Assembly: GCF_036237315.1 (NCBI RefSeq)
Contig: NZ_CP108356.1
Coordinates: 4,274,501-4,338,500 of the forward strand
Length of the DNA stretch: 64,000 bases
Direction: 5' to 3'
Source: Streptomyces sp. NBC_01351
Lineage (GTDB): Bacteria; Actinomycetota; Actinomycetes; Streptomycetales; Streptomycetaceae
Part shown: positions 18,677-27,256 of the stretch, piece after piece
Layout: every line of letters starts with the position of its first letter
Position numbering within the stretch: position 1 is the stretch's first letter
The notes under the pieces: generated by a model
What the model saw: the letters and a program-made list of their open reading frames with translations, nothing else
What the model was told of the DNA's origin: nothing
The model's database searches: none
Made by a program: the position numbers and the translations under genes

Positions 18677-18742
18677 ATGGCGGACCATTGCCTACGCGCA
18701 CACCTCGAAGCCCTCGTCGGCGGATCGGAGAACGGGCCGTGA
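18677..18742 (+). CDS. Possible 21-residue leader peptide
   Basis: ATG after AGGAG opens a 21-codon frame (MADHCLRAHLEALVGGSENGP) whose TGA overlaps the GTG of the next gene (GTGA). The spacing and overlap look like a translationally coupled small ORF, but the peptide is too short for any family test and could be chance. Confidence 0.35.
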   Translation: MADHCLRAHLEALVGGSENGP

Positions 18743-19227
18743 CCGGAGCGGAGTTCATCGCGGGGTTCCTGGCCACCGGAAGCCTGCTCGGGCTGCGGCC
18801 CGGCGCCGCCCCGGCGGACGTCGACCGGGCACTGAAGGTGGGCTTCATGGAGGAGCGGGACGGCCCCGGAGGCTCGCTCCGGAGGGACTACGGACTACTG
18901 GAGCTGTACTTCACGGCCGGACCCCACCGGCTCCTGACGAGCGGCGTGCTGGAGCTGCACCGACTGCCCTGCGCCCCGGAAATGGCCGCCGAGTGGCGGT
19001 CCGCGACGGGCGTGGACTTCGCGCCGTACACGGCATGGTCGGAGGTGGCGGAGGCACTGCCGCCCTCCGGGCAGCCGGCCGTGCTCGCGCTGGAGGGCAC
19101 CGACCCGGACGACCACCTGGAGTACCGCAACCCGGCCGACAAGGTGTCCGTGCTGGTGGTCGGCGCGGAGGGCGAACGGAGCGACTGGCCGGGGCACGGG
19201 GACGTCTGGAGCGTTAGCTTCGGATGA
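18739..19227 (+). CDS. Hypothetical protein, 162 aa
   Basis: A soluble, acidic protein I cannot place. It begins MTGAEFIAGFLATGSLLGLRPG, has a segment resembling small SMI1/immunity-like or SUKH-like folds only in general character (FTAGPHRLLTSGVLELHRL, LEYRNPADKVSVLVVG) and ends WSVSFG. The GTG at 18739 is supported by GGAG eight bases upstream. A longer frame reaching back into bkdC is not credible. No membrane segment or signal peptide. Confidence 0.7.
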   Translation: MTGAEFIAGFLATGSLLGLRPGAAPADVDRALKVGFMEERDGPGGSLRRDYGLLELYFTAGPHRLLTSGVLELHRLPCAPEMAAEWRSATGVDFAPYTAWSEVAEALPPSGQPAVLALEGTDPDDHLEYRNPADKVSVLVVGAEGERSDWPGHGDVWSVSFG

Positions 19228-19332
19228 CCGGCATCGCGGCGGAGCATCCGGACGGGCACGACCGCCCTCGGCCGCGGCGTCGATCCGAGGAAATCGCTGG
19301 GCGGCGGGGCGGGTGCGTGTGACCATCTCCGG

Positions 19333-20271
19333 ATGATCTTTCGTGCTGCCACCGCAGACCCCGCCGACATCGACCGTGCCCTCGCCTACCCGGCCGACGG
19401 CCCCGTCGCCGCACTGACCGCCGAGAGGATCCGCGAGGAGCTCGACGCGCACCAGTTCCGCACCGAGTGGATCTGGTTCGCCGAGGACGAGGGCGGGGAG
19501 GTCCTCGCCCGCGCCCTGTGGTGGGGCCGCGCCGACAGCGAGCGGCCCATCGCGCTCGACTGCCTCCAGGTACGGGCCTCCGTGGCCGACCCGGGCGCCC
19601 TGGCCGCCGGGCTGCTCGCCGCCGGGCACGCCGCCTTCGGGAACCTGCCGGTCTACAACATCTCCCTGCCCCGCGACTGGCGGACCGACCCGGAGCTCGC
19701 CGCGGCCGTCGCCTGGCGCCAGGAGGCCGCGCACGAGGCCGGCCTGACGAGTGACATCGAGCGGCTGCGCTACGAGTGGACGCAGGAGGCCGGAACCACC
19801 GAGCCCGGCGGCCGGCTCGTCTTCCGCGAGGGCACCGACGAGGAGTTCCTGGACGCCTTCGTCCGGCTGTCGTCCGGCAGCCTCGATCTGCACACGCAGA
19901 CCGAGCTCCGGTCGATGGACGCCGAGCAACTGGCCCGCGAGGACATCGAGTTCTACCAGGACTGCCCCGGCGAGCGCTCCTGGTGGCGCCTCGCCCACCT
20001 GCCGGACGGCACCCTGGCGGGCATGGCGATCCCCTCGGCGACCCCGTACCACCGCAACGTCGGCTACCTCGGCGTCGTACCGGAGCAGCGCGGTCATGGC
20101 CTCATCGACGAGATCCTGGGCGAGATCACCCGCTTCCACGCGGCCGAGGGCGCCGAGCGGATCACCGCGACCACGGACACCGTCAACGCCCCGATGGCCG
20201 CCGCCTTCGACCGCGCGGGCTACCGGGTCAGCGAGATCCGCCTCGTGTTCGAAGAGCCGTCCGGGGCCTGA
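19333..20271 (+). CDS. GNAT family N-acetyltransferase
   Basis: A 312-residue protein with a C-terminal GNAT domain: VGYLGVVPEQRGHGLIDEIL is the acetyl-CoA-binding motif A, followed by ITATTDTVNAPMAAAFDRAGYR. The N-terminal half (MIFRAATADPADIDRALAYP...) is a divergent second GNAT-like half, giving the double-GNAT size seen in MshD-like and other actinobacterial enzymes. The substrate is not predictable. It is monocistronic or leads the next gene after a 44-base gap. Confidence 0.85.
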   Translation: MIFRAATADPADIDRALAYPADGPVAALTAERIREELDAHQFRTEWIWFAEDEGGEVLARALWWGRADSERPIALDCLQVRASVADPGALAAGLLAAGHAAFGNLPVYNISLPRDWRTDPELAAAVAWRQEAAHEAGLTSDIERLRYEWTQEAGTTEPGGRLVFREGTDEEFLDAFVRLSSGSLDLHTQTELRSMDAEQLAREDIEFYQDCPGERSWWRLAHLPDGTLAGMAIPSATPYHRNVGYLGVVPEQRGHGLIDEILGEITRFHAAEGAERITATTDTVNAPMAAAFDRAGYRVSEIRLVFEEPSGA

Positions 20272-20315
20272 GGAGCCCCGGCGCCCGGTAGCCTCCCGCC
20301 GGGAGGGGGGTCGGG

Positions 20316-21092
20316 GTGCCATTCGCCGAACTGCAGGTGTACTCCGTCGAGGAGGCCGACGTCACGGGCGGGGTGTGCGTGGTCCGCTGCGTCGGCGGAG
20401 TCGCACGGGCCGGGCAGGTCTACGCGGTCGGGGAGCTCCGGCTCTGGCTGCGCCGCATAGAGCGGTACGGGCGGCCCGTCGGCTCCTTCGACGCCGGACA
20501 CACCGCGAAGGTCCACCTCACGGGCGCCGTGGTCGCGCTGCTCAGCCGGGGCCAGGTGCTGACCTCCGTACCGCCCGACGGGCACGCCCTCGCCGACCTG
20601 GAGGCCTGGCTGGCCACCGACCCGCCGCTGCTCGACGAGCCGGCCCCGCGGCCCCTGCGGGTCATGGCCGGTTCGCGCATGCAGGACGAGGGGCTGCCGG
20701 ACGGGATCCGGCTGCGCTGGGGGCGGGTGGCGCTGGCCGCGGTGTACCGCTGCGCGCGGGCCGAGGGGACGAGCGACCTGGTCAGAGCGCCGGAGGTGGC
20801 CTACGTACGCGGCTACTTGATCCGCACCTTCGGCCCGAGCCCCGGCCCGGAGCGCGGCGGCGACCCGGCGGAGCTGTGCCGGGAGCTCCTCGCGCTGATC
20901 GACCTGACCCCGCGGGAGGCGGCGGAGCGGGGCCGGGTCTGGCGGGACCTGCCGCACGCGGAGATCCTGCACCTGCGGCGCATCAAGTTCCTGATCCCGT
21001 GGCTGGTCCTCGTACGCCCGCACCTCGGGGAGGGCGATCCGCTGGCGGGGGCGGTGGACGCGTGGGCGGCGGTGCGGCCGGAGTTGCCGTAG
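20316..21092 (+). CDS. Hypothetical protein, 258 aa
   Basis: A cytoplasmic protein of unknown function with a GTG start preceded by GGGAGGGGGG. The N-terminal ~80 residues (MPFAELQVYSVEEADVTGGV to HTAKVHLTG) form a small beta-rich domain resembling translation-factor-like OB folds in pattern only. The C-terminal half is helical, with conserved-looking LPHAEILHLRRIKFLIPWLVLV. No catalytic motif is recognisable. Confidence 0.7.
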   Translation: MPFAELQVYSVEEADVTGGVCVVRCVGGVARAGQVYAVGELRLWLRRIERYGRPVGSFDAGHTAKVHLTGAVVALLSRGQVLTSVPPDGHALADLEAWLATDPPLLDEPAPRPLRVMAGSRMQDEGLPDGIRLRWGRVALAAVYRCARAEGTSDLVRAPEVAYVRGYLIRTFGPSPGPERGGDPAELCRELLALIDLTPREAAERGRVWRDLPHAEILHLRRIKFLIPWLVLVRPHLGEGDPLAGAVDAWAAVRPELP

Positions 21093-21110
21093 GGCCGTAG
21101 GTCAACGCGG

Positions 21111-21266
21111 GTGACATTTGCTTTCGGACATTGCATGATGATCGTAGTTTTCGGGGGGAAGCGTGCGCCCGGCTGTCGCTGGGGGAAGAGAACGTCTACC
21201 AGTCGTGCGGCGCCGCATCACCCTTCGTGACTCCACGTCATTCTCTTTGCGAAGGAAACCCTCCTG
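21111..21266 (+). promoter_or_regulatory. Conserved promoter-leader, copy 1
   Basis: A likely -35 GTGACA (21111-21116) and -10 CATGAT (21134-21139) with 17-base spacing open a ~120-base leader shared with the other two paralogs. Shared blocks include GTGCGCCCGGCTGT, GTCTACCAGTCGTGCGGCGC with the palindrome GCGGCGCCGC (21207-21216), TTCGTGACTCCACG and GAAGGAAACCCTCCTG, which is the ribosome site just before the GTG start. Confidence 0.65.
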
Positions 21267-24017
21267 GTGCGTCCCACTCGCACGACGGTCCTGCTCACCG
21301 CAGGTCTCGTCACCCTTCTCGGCGTTCCGGCGGGCGCCGCGGCAGCCGCTGAGACTCCGCATTTCCTTTACGTAAGCAATCTCGACGGCTCCAACTGCTC
21401 CGACGCGGGGGTCGGTACGCAGGCCGTCCCGTACTGCACGATCTCGGCCGCGGCCAAGGTCGTGCAGCCGGGCCAGACCGTGCAGATCAAGCCGGGCAAG
21501 CCGTACGACGAGTCCGTCACCATCGACCGCTCCGGCGAGCCCGGCAAGCCGATCGCCCTCGTCACCGAAGGCATCGACGAGGCCGGACTCCCGGCCCAGA
21601 TGTCACTGGGCAACGGCGCCCTGACCGTCACCGGCGCGTCCCACGTGGTGCTCCGCGGGCTGGTCACGACCGGCCCCGTCCGGGTCGGCGGCTCCAAGGA
21701 CGTCGAGCTCGACCGGATCAACGCGCGAAACGACGACATCGTGGTCGGCGGCGCGAGCACCGACGTGCGCCTCACCCGGAGCGACGTCTACGGCGTCCGG
21801 ATCGAAGGCGGTGCCCGGGGCACCCTCCTCGGCCGCAACTACTTCCGCGGCCACACCGAGACGGCTCTCACGGTGGTGGACGCACCCGGCACGGTGGTCA
21901 CCAACAACACCTTCCCCATCTACTGCGTGACGGCCGTTTCGCTCAGTGGTGCTTCCACGGGGTCCGCGGTGTTCAACAACGTGATCCACCCGCTTCAGTT
22001 CACCCCCTGCCCGGCCGGCAGTGCGCTCTCCGGCATCGTGGTGTCGGAAAGCGCCGCCGCGGGTACGCGCGCCGACTCCAACCTGCTGGTCGACGGCGCC
22101 ACGAGCCAGCTGAACGCCTACAACTGGGCCGGCACCGCCTACGAGACCGCCGCGGCTTTCCAGGCCGCGACCGGGCAGGGCGCGCACGACATCGTGACCC
22201 CGTCCGCCCCCGGCACCCTCAACGGGGGAGACAAATCCCTGGCTGTCGACGCCGGTGACCCGACGGCGCCGGGCGTGCTGCCCACGGACAACCGGGGCTT
22301 CGGGACCGCGGACGACCCGCGCGTGCCCAACACGGGCAAGGGCGGCGGCTTCATCGACCGCGGTGCCCGCGAGACCCAGGACGACCTGCGCGTCTCGTTG
22401 CAGCTCGAACCGGTCTTCGCTCCGGCCGGCACCTCGGTGACGGCCAAGCCCATCGTGTCCAGCACGTGGTCCAGCAGCCCGACGTTCCACTACGACTTCG
22501 GTGACGGGACGGCTCCGGTCGTCACCAAGGAGTACGGCGCCGCGCACGTCTACACGTCTCCGGGCGAGTACGTGGTCAAGGTGACGGCCGTCAACGACTT
22601 CGGTAGGAAGGCCTCCACCGAGCAGAAGACCAAGGTCACCCCGGCCGGCCCGCTGACCGCGGACTTCACGGCCACGTCGGTCCTGCCGACCTCGGACAGC
22701 CCGACGTCGCGCATTGCTCCGCTGACGGTCTCCGTCGACACGACGTCCTCGGCGACGCCATGGCCGCTCGAGAGCACGATCGTGGACTTCGGTGACGGTT
22801 CCGCCGGCTACCGGAGCCTGGGCAGCGTCCAGCACGCCTACGCCAGGCCGGGCGAGTACAAGGTGACGGTCTCCCTCAAGGACATCAAGGGCGCCGAGTC
22901 CAAGGTCACCAAGACGGTGAAGGTGGACTACGCCGCGTCCGGTTACGTGGCGACCGCGCCGTTCCGCCTGATGGACAGCCGGAGCCACGGCTACTCCCCC
23001 CTGCGCGGCGGCGTGCCTGCGGCGGTGCACCTGCCGGTCGGCCTCAGCCTGCACGATCACCCCATGTCCGGTGGCATGGCCTCGGTGGTCCTGAACGTGA
23101 CGGTCACCAACGCCACTCAGGACGCCTTCCTCGCGGTGTCGCCGTACGCGCAGGAGCGTCCGACGACCTCGAACCTGAACGTTCCGGCGGGCGGCACGGT
23201 CTCCAACACGGTGACCGTCCCGGTCAGTGCGCTCGGGAAGGCGTGGTTCACGCTGAACGCCGGTCAGGCCGACGTGATCGTGGACTTCGTGGGCTACTAC
23301 CAGCCGAACATCGGGCAGAAGTTCAGCCCGATCAACCCGGCCCGCCTCGCGGACACCCGTACCGAGGGCGGCGCGGTGGCCGGCGGTCAGACCCGGACGG
23401 TCAAGGTTGCAGGCGTGGCCGGGATCCCGGCGGATGCCAAGGCCGTCGCGGTGAACCTGACGAGCACGGACGCGACGTCGAACTCGTACGTGGTCGCGTA
23501 CCCGGATCCGGCGAAGCGTCCCGATGTGTCGAACCTGAACCCGGAGCCGGGCAAGGCCAAGTCGAACCAGGCCATCGTTCCGGTGGGCACGGACGGGACG
23601 ATCACCCTGTACAACCAGTGGGGTTCCACCCACCTGATCGTCGACGCCGTCGGGTACTACGGCCAGGACGGCAAGGCGCTGTTCACGCCGGTGGTGCCGC
23701 AGCGTCTGGGTGACACCCGTGTGACGGGCAAGCTCGGCGCAGGTGCCACCACGACGGTGGGCGGTGTTCCGGCGGGCGCGCTGGGCGCGGTGGTGAACCT
23801 GACGGCGACCGAGTCGACCGGTGCGGGCTACCTGACGGCGTACGGCTTCGGGGCGACTCGGCCGGATGCGAGCAGCCTGAACACGCTGCCGGGTCTGACC
23901 ATCCCGAACCACGTGACCACCCCGGTCGGGAACGGCAAGATCAGCGTCTTCAACGGCCCCTGGGGCGGCTCGACCCACGTGATCACGGACCTGCTGGGGT
24001 ACTTCACCCAGGGCTGA
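21267..24017 (+). CDS. Secreted beta-helix/PKD protein with three C-terminal RLxDTR repeats, paralog 1
   Basis: A 916-residue exported protein. The signal peptide ends near GAAAAAETP (about residue 28). Residues ~30-380 look like a right-handed beta-helix (DUF1565/pectate-lyase style: CSDAGVGTQAVPYCTISAAA, PGQTVQIKPGKPYDESVTI, then short strand repeats with V-T-N-N turns). Two PKD domains follow (YDFGDGTAPVV near 408 and VDFGDGSAGY near 507). The C-terminus has three ~115-residue repeats starting APFRLMDSR (~560), PARLADTR (~688) and PQRLGDTR (~807), each ending like VDFVGYY. No LPxTG anchor is visible. It may bind polysaccharide or serve as a surface matrix protein (inference). The GTG start has GAAGGAAA 8 bases upstream. 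Confidence 0.88.
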   Translation: MRPTRTTVLLTAGLVTLLGVPAGAAAAAETPHFLYVSNLDGSNCSDAGVGTQAVPYCTISAAAKVVQPGQTVQIKPGKPYDESVTIDRSGEPGKPIALVTEGIDEAGLPAQMSLGNGALTVTGASHVVLRGLVTTGPVRVGGSKDVELDRINARNDDIVVGGASTDVRLTRSDVYGVRIEGGARGTLLGRNYFRGHTETALTVVDAPGTVVTNNTFPIYCVTAVSLSGASTGSAVFNNVIHPLQFTPCPAGSALSGIVVSESAAAGTRADSNLLVDGATSQLNAYNWAGTAYETAAAFQAATGQGAHDIVTPSAPGTLNGGDKSLAVDAGDPTAPGVLPTDNRGFGTADDPRVPNTGKGGGFIDRGARETQDDLRVSLQLEPVFAPAGTSVTAKPIVSSTWSSSPTFHYDFGDGTAPVVTKEYGAAHVYTSPGEYVVKVTAVNDFGRKASTEQKTKVTPAGPLTADFTATSVLPTSDSPTSRIAPLTVSVDTTSSATPWPLESTIVDFGDGSAGYRSLGSVQHAYARPGEYKVTVSLKDIKGAESKVTKTVKVDYAASGYVATAPFRLMDSRSHGYSPLRGGVPAAVHLPVGLSLHDHPMSGGMASVVLNVTVTNATQDAFLAVSPYAQERPTTSNLNVPAGGTVSNTVTVPVSALGKAWFTLNAGQADVIVDFVGYYQPNIGQKFSPINPARLADTRTEGGAVAGGQTRTVKVAGVAGIPADAKAVAVNLTSTDATSNSYVVAYPDPAKRPDVSNLNPEPGKAKSNQAIVPVGTDGTITLYNQWGSTHLIVDAVGYYGQDGKALFTPVVPQRLGDTRVTGKLGAGATTTVGGVPAGALGAVVNLTATESTGAGYLTAYGFGATRPDASSLNTLPGLTIPNHVTTPVGNGKISVFNGPWGGSTHVITDLLGYFTQG

Positions 24018-24034
24018 TCACACGTCGCCACACC

Positions 24035-24077
24035 CCGGAGCCCCGGCCCCCGCACACCGCGGGGGCCGGGGCTCCGG
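24035..24077 (+). terminator. Terminator of paralog 1
   Basis: Perfect 19-base arms, CCGGAGCCCCGGCCCCCGC (24035-24053) and its complement (24059-24077), with loop ACACC, 17 bases past the stop codon. Confidence 0.9.
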
Positions 24078-24097
24078 TTCTTGCGGGGCGAATGAGG

Positions 24098-24249
24098 GTG
24101 ACAAACGGCATTCGGCCAAAGGATGATGATCGTAGTCTTCGCGGGTTTGTGTGCGCCCGACTGTCGCTGGGGTAACAGGACGTTTACCAGTCGTGCGGCG
24201 CCGCGCCCGTGAGGGCTCACATCACCTCTTCGTGAAGGAAACCCTCCTG
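24098..24249 (+). promoter_or_regulatory. Conserved promoter-leader, copy 2
   Basis: Candidate -35 GTGACA (24098-24103) and -10 GATGAT (24122-24127), 18 bases apart, then the same leader blocks as copy 1, including GCGGCGCCGC (24195-24204) and GAAGGAAACCCTCCTG before the GTG. Here the upstream GTG at 24151 happens to be in frame with the gene. Confidence 0.65.
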
Positions 24250-27021
24250 GTGCGTCCCACTCGCACGACGATCCTGCTCTCCGCAGGTCTCGTCTCCCTC
24301 CTCGGTTTCCCGGCCGGCGCCGCGAGCGCAGCCGAGACCCTGACCGATCTCTACGTGAACAACCAAGACGACACGAAGTGCTCCGATGCGGGGGCCGGTA
24401 CGCAGGCCGCCCCGTACTGCACGATCACGGCGGCCACCAAGGTCGTGCAGCCGGGTCAGACGGTGCGGATCGCGACGGGCAGGACGTACGACGAGGACTT
24501 CGTCGTCGACCGCTCCGGGGAGCCGGGCAAGCCGATCACCTTCGTCGCGGACCAGATCGGCTCCGCCGAGGTGGGTCTGGGCCAAGGGAAGACGCTGTCC
24601 GTCAGCGGCGCGTCCCACGTGGTGGTCCGCGGCGTGCTCTCCTCAAGCGGGGTCCAGGTCACCCGTTCCAGCGACGTGGAGCTCGACCAGATCCGCGCCT
24701 CGAAGGGCACCCTCGCCGCCGTCGTGGTCGGTGAGGCGAGCTCGGACGTGCGGATCAGCCGGAGCCTCCTGAGTGGTGTCCGGGTCGAGGGCGGATCCCA
24801 GCGCACGGTGATCAGCCGCAGCATGCTCTGGAGCGGCTCCGGGCCGGTGGTCCGCGCGGTGGACGCGCCCGGCACCGTGGTCACCAACAACGACCTTGAG
24901 GGGTACTGCGGGTCGACCGTCTCGATCGAGGGCAGCTCGACCGGCTCCGGTGCGTTCAACAACGTGTTCTTCACCAATGCCGCCAACACCCGCTGCAAGT
25001 CGACCGATCCGCGCCACGCCATCGCGGTGTCGGCGAGCGCCGTGGCGGGCACGCGTGCCGACCACAACCTGATCGCCCTCAATCCCGCTCTCCCGTTCCT
25101 GCCCTACAGCTGGTCCGGAAACGGCTACAAGGACCAGGCCGCCTTCCAGGCGGCCACCGGCCAGGGCGCCGCCGACATCCTCCCCCCGACCTCCGACGGG
25201 ATCGGCAAGATGGAGGGCTCGCCCACCATCGACTCCGCCGACCCGACGGCGCCGGGCGTCCTGCCGACCGACATCGACGGGGACCCGACCGCGGACGACC
25301 CCCGCGTTCCCAACACGGGCAAGAACGGCGGGCACCTCGACCGCGGTGCGTACGAACTCCAGGACGCCCTGAGCCGGGTCTTGATGCACCTCGCCCCGGC
25401 CCACGCGCCGGTCGGAACCGAGGTCGAGGTGCAGGCTGTCTCGGACAGCAAGTGGCCCACCGCGATGGCCTACGAGGTCGACTTCGGCGACGGTTCGACC
25501 CCGGTCGTCACGAAGCAGGGCAACGGACCGCACGGCCTGGCCAAGTACGTCTACAGCCGGCCGGGCGACTACGTGGTCAAGGTGGCGGCCGTCAACGGCG
25601 TCGGCAAGAAGGTGTTCACCGAGAACCAGATCAAGGTGACCGCGGCCGGCCCTCTGACGGCGGGCTTCACGGCCACGCCGCTCCTGCCGACCTCGGACAA
25701 CCCCATCGGGCGGATCGCTCCGCTGACCGTCGCCATCGACACTGGAGCCTCGGCGACGCCGTGGCCGGTGGAGCGCGTGACCGTGGACTTCGGTGACGGC
25801 TCCTTCCCCGGCCAGGACGACCAACTGGGCAGCATCCAGCACGCCTACGACAGGCCGGGCGAGTACCAGGTGACGGTGTCCCTCAAGGACATCAAGGGCG
25901 CCGAGTCCAAGGTCACCAAGTCGGTGAAGGCGGACTACGCCCCGTCCGGGTACGTGTCGAGCACGCCGTTCCGGCTGCTCGACACCCGGCCCACCGGCGG
26001 CCGGCTGCGCGGCGGCGTGCCCGCCGCGGCGTCCATGCCGGTCGGCCTCACGATGCCGGGTCGGGTGACGTCCGGCGGCATGGCCTCGGTGGTCCTCAAC
26101 GTGACCGTCACCAATGCCACTCAGGACGCCTTCCTCGCGGTGTCGCCGTACGCCCAGGACCGTCCGACGACCTCGAACCTGAACGTTCCGGCGGGCGGCA
26201 CGGTCTCCAACACGGTCACCGTTCCCGTCAGTGCCCTCGGGCAGACGTGGTTCACGCTCAACGCGGGCCAGGCCGACCTGATCGTCGACTTCGTCGGCTA
26301 CTACCAGCCGAACATCGGGCAGAAGTTCAGCCCGATCAACCCGGCCCGCCTGGCGGACACCCGTACCGAAGCCGGCGCGCTGGGCGGCGGCCAGACCCGT
26401 ACGGTCAAGGTCGCGGGTGTGGCCGGGATCCCGGCGGACGTCAAGGCCGTCGCGTTCAACCTGACGAGCACGGACGCGACGTCGAACTCGTTCGTGGTCG
26501 CCTACCCGGACCCGGCGAAGCGGCCCGACGTGTCGAACCTGAACCCGGAGCCCGGTAAGGCGAAGGCCAACCAGGTGATCGTCCCGGTCGCTCCGGACGG
26601 CACCATCACCCTCTACAACCACTGGGGTTCCACCCACCTGATCGTGGACGCGGTGGGCTACTACGGCCAGGACGGCAAGGGCCTCTTCACCCCGGTCGTG
26701 CCTCAGCGCCTCGGTGACACCCGTGTGACGGGCAAGCTCGGCGCGGGCACCACGACGACGGTGGGCGGTGTTCCGGCGGGCGCGCTGGGCGCTGTGGTGA
26801 ACCTGACGGCGACCGAGTCGACCGGTGCGGGCTACCTGACCGCGTACGGGTTCGGGGCGACGCGTCCCGACGCGAGCAGCCTGAACACGCTGCCCGGTCT
26901 GACCATCCCGAACCACGTGACCACCCCGGTCGGCGACGGCAAGATCAACGTCTACAACGGCCCCTGGGGCGGCTCGACGCACGTGATCACCGACCTGCTG
27001 GGCTACTTCACCCAAGGCTGA
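24250..27021 (+). CDS. Secreted beta-helix/PKD protein with three C-terminal RLxDTR repeats, paralog 2
   Basis: A 923-residue paralog with the same order: signal peptide (ending GAASAAETL), beta-helix, two PKD domains (VDFGDGSTPVV, VDFGDGSFPGQ) and three C-terminal repeats (FRLLDTRPTG, ARLADTRTEAG, QRLGDTRVTG). The last two repeats are nearly identical in DNA to paralog 1, showing recent duplication or gene conversion. The beta-helix is more diverged, as expected if it faces ligands or antigens. The GTG at 24250 is chosen because it matches the paralogs and gives a clean signal peptide; the in-frame GTG at 24151 would put 33 Arg-rich residues before it. Confidence 0.88.
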   Translation: MRPTRTTILLSAGLVSLLGFPAGAASAAETLTDLYVNNQDDTKCSDAGAGTQAAPYCTITAATKVVQPGQTVRIATGRTYDEDFVVDRSGEPGKPITFVADQIGSAEVGLGQGKTLSVSGASHVVVRGVLSSSGVQVTRSSDVELDQIRASKGTLAAVVVGEASSDVRISRSLLSGVRVEGGSQRTVISRSMLWSGSGPVVRAVDAPGTVVTNNDLEGYCGSTVSIEGSSTGSGAFNNVFFTNAANTRCKSTDPRHAIAVSASAVAGTRADHNLIALNPALPFLPYSWSGNGYKDQAAFQAATGQGAADILPPTSDGIGKMEGSPTIDSADPTAPGVLPTDIDGDPTADDPRVPNTGKNGGHLDRGAYELQDALSRVLMHLAPAHAPVGTEVEVQAVSDSKWPTAMAYEVDFGDGSTPVVTKQGNGPHGLAKYVYSRPGDYVVKVAAVNGVGKKVFTENQIKVTAAGPLTAGFTATPLLPTSDNPIGRIAPLTVAIDTGASATPWPVERVTVDFGDGSFPGQDDQLGSIQHAYDRPGEYQVTVSLKDIKGAESKVTKSVKADYAPSGYVSSTPFRLLDTRPTGGRLRGGVPAAASMPVGLTMPGRVTSGGMASVVLNVTVTNATQDAFLAVSPYAQDRPTTSNLNVPAGGTVSNTVTVPVSALGQTWFTLNAGQADLIVDFVGYYQPNIGQKFSPINPARLADTRTEAGALGGGQTRTVKVAGVAGIPADVKAVAFNLTSTDATSNSFVVAYPDPAKRPDVSNLNPEPGKAKANQVIVPVAPDGTITLYNHWGSTHLIVDAVGYYGQDGKGLFTPVVPQRLGDTRVTGKLGAGTTTTVGGVPAGALGAVVNLTATESTGAGYLTAYGFGATRPDASSLNTLPGLTIPNHVTTPVGDGKINVYNGPWGGSTHVITDLLGYFTQG

Positions 27022-27040
27022 TCACACCCCGCCACACCCC

Positions 27041-27079
27041 GGAGCCCCGGCCCCCGCACACCGCGGGAGCCGGGGCTCC
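27041..27079 (+). terminator. Terminator of paralog 2
   Basis: 17-base arms starting GGAGCCCCGG (27041-27057 and 27063-27079) with one mismatch and a 5-base loop, nearly the same sequence as the paralog 1 terminator. Confidence 0.85.
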
Positions 27080-27099
27080 TTGCAATTGGGGAATGGGGG

Positions 27100-27256
27100 G
27101 TGACATCGACTTTCAGACAATGTGATGATGGCCGGAGTACGCGGGGGGACGCGTGCGCCCGGCTGTTTCGTGGGGAACGAAACGTCTACCAGCCGTGCGG
27201 CGCCGCTGAATCCTTCGTGACTCCACGCAGTCCTCTTCACGAAGGAAACCCTCCTG
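27100..27256 (+). promoter_or_regulatory. Conserved promoter-leader, copy 3
   Basis: Candidate -35 GTGACA (27100-27105) and -10 GATGAT (27124-27129), 18-base spacer, then the shared leader blocks with GCGGCGCCGC (27197-27206), TTCGTGACTCCACG and GAAGGAAACCCTCCTG. The upstream GTG at 27153 here opens a short closed frame ending at 27209. Confidence 0.65.

Noticed and set aside
24151..24249. Upstream in-frame GTG for paralog 2 giving a 33-residue N-terminal extension
   Set aside because: The equivalent GTG in the other two copies is out of frame or closed, and the extension would bury the signal peptide; the GTG at 24250 matches the paralogs and has the conserved ribosome site.
24643..27015. 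Long open frames on the strand opposite to the secreted paralogs, the bkd genes (16145-18688), the protease (37705-40254) and the NHL gene (51334-54396)
   Set aside because: They are antisense shadows caused by the high third-position GC of real genes; their products are Arg/Gly/Val-rich without domains or ribosome sites.
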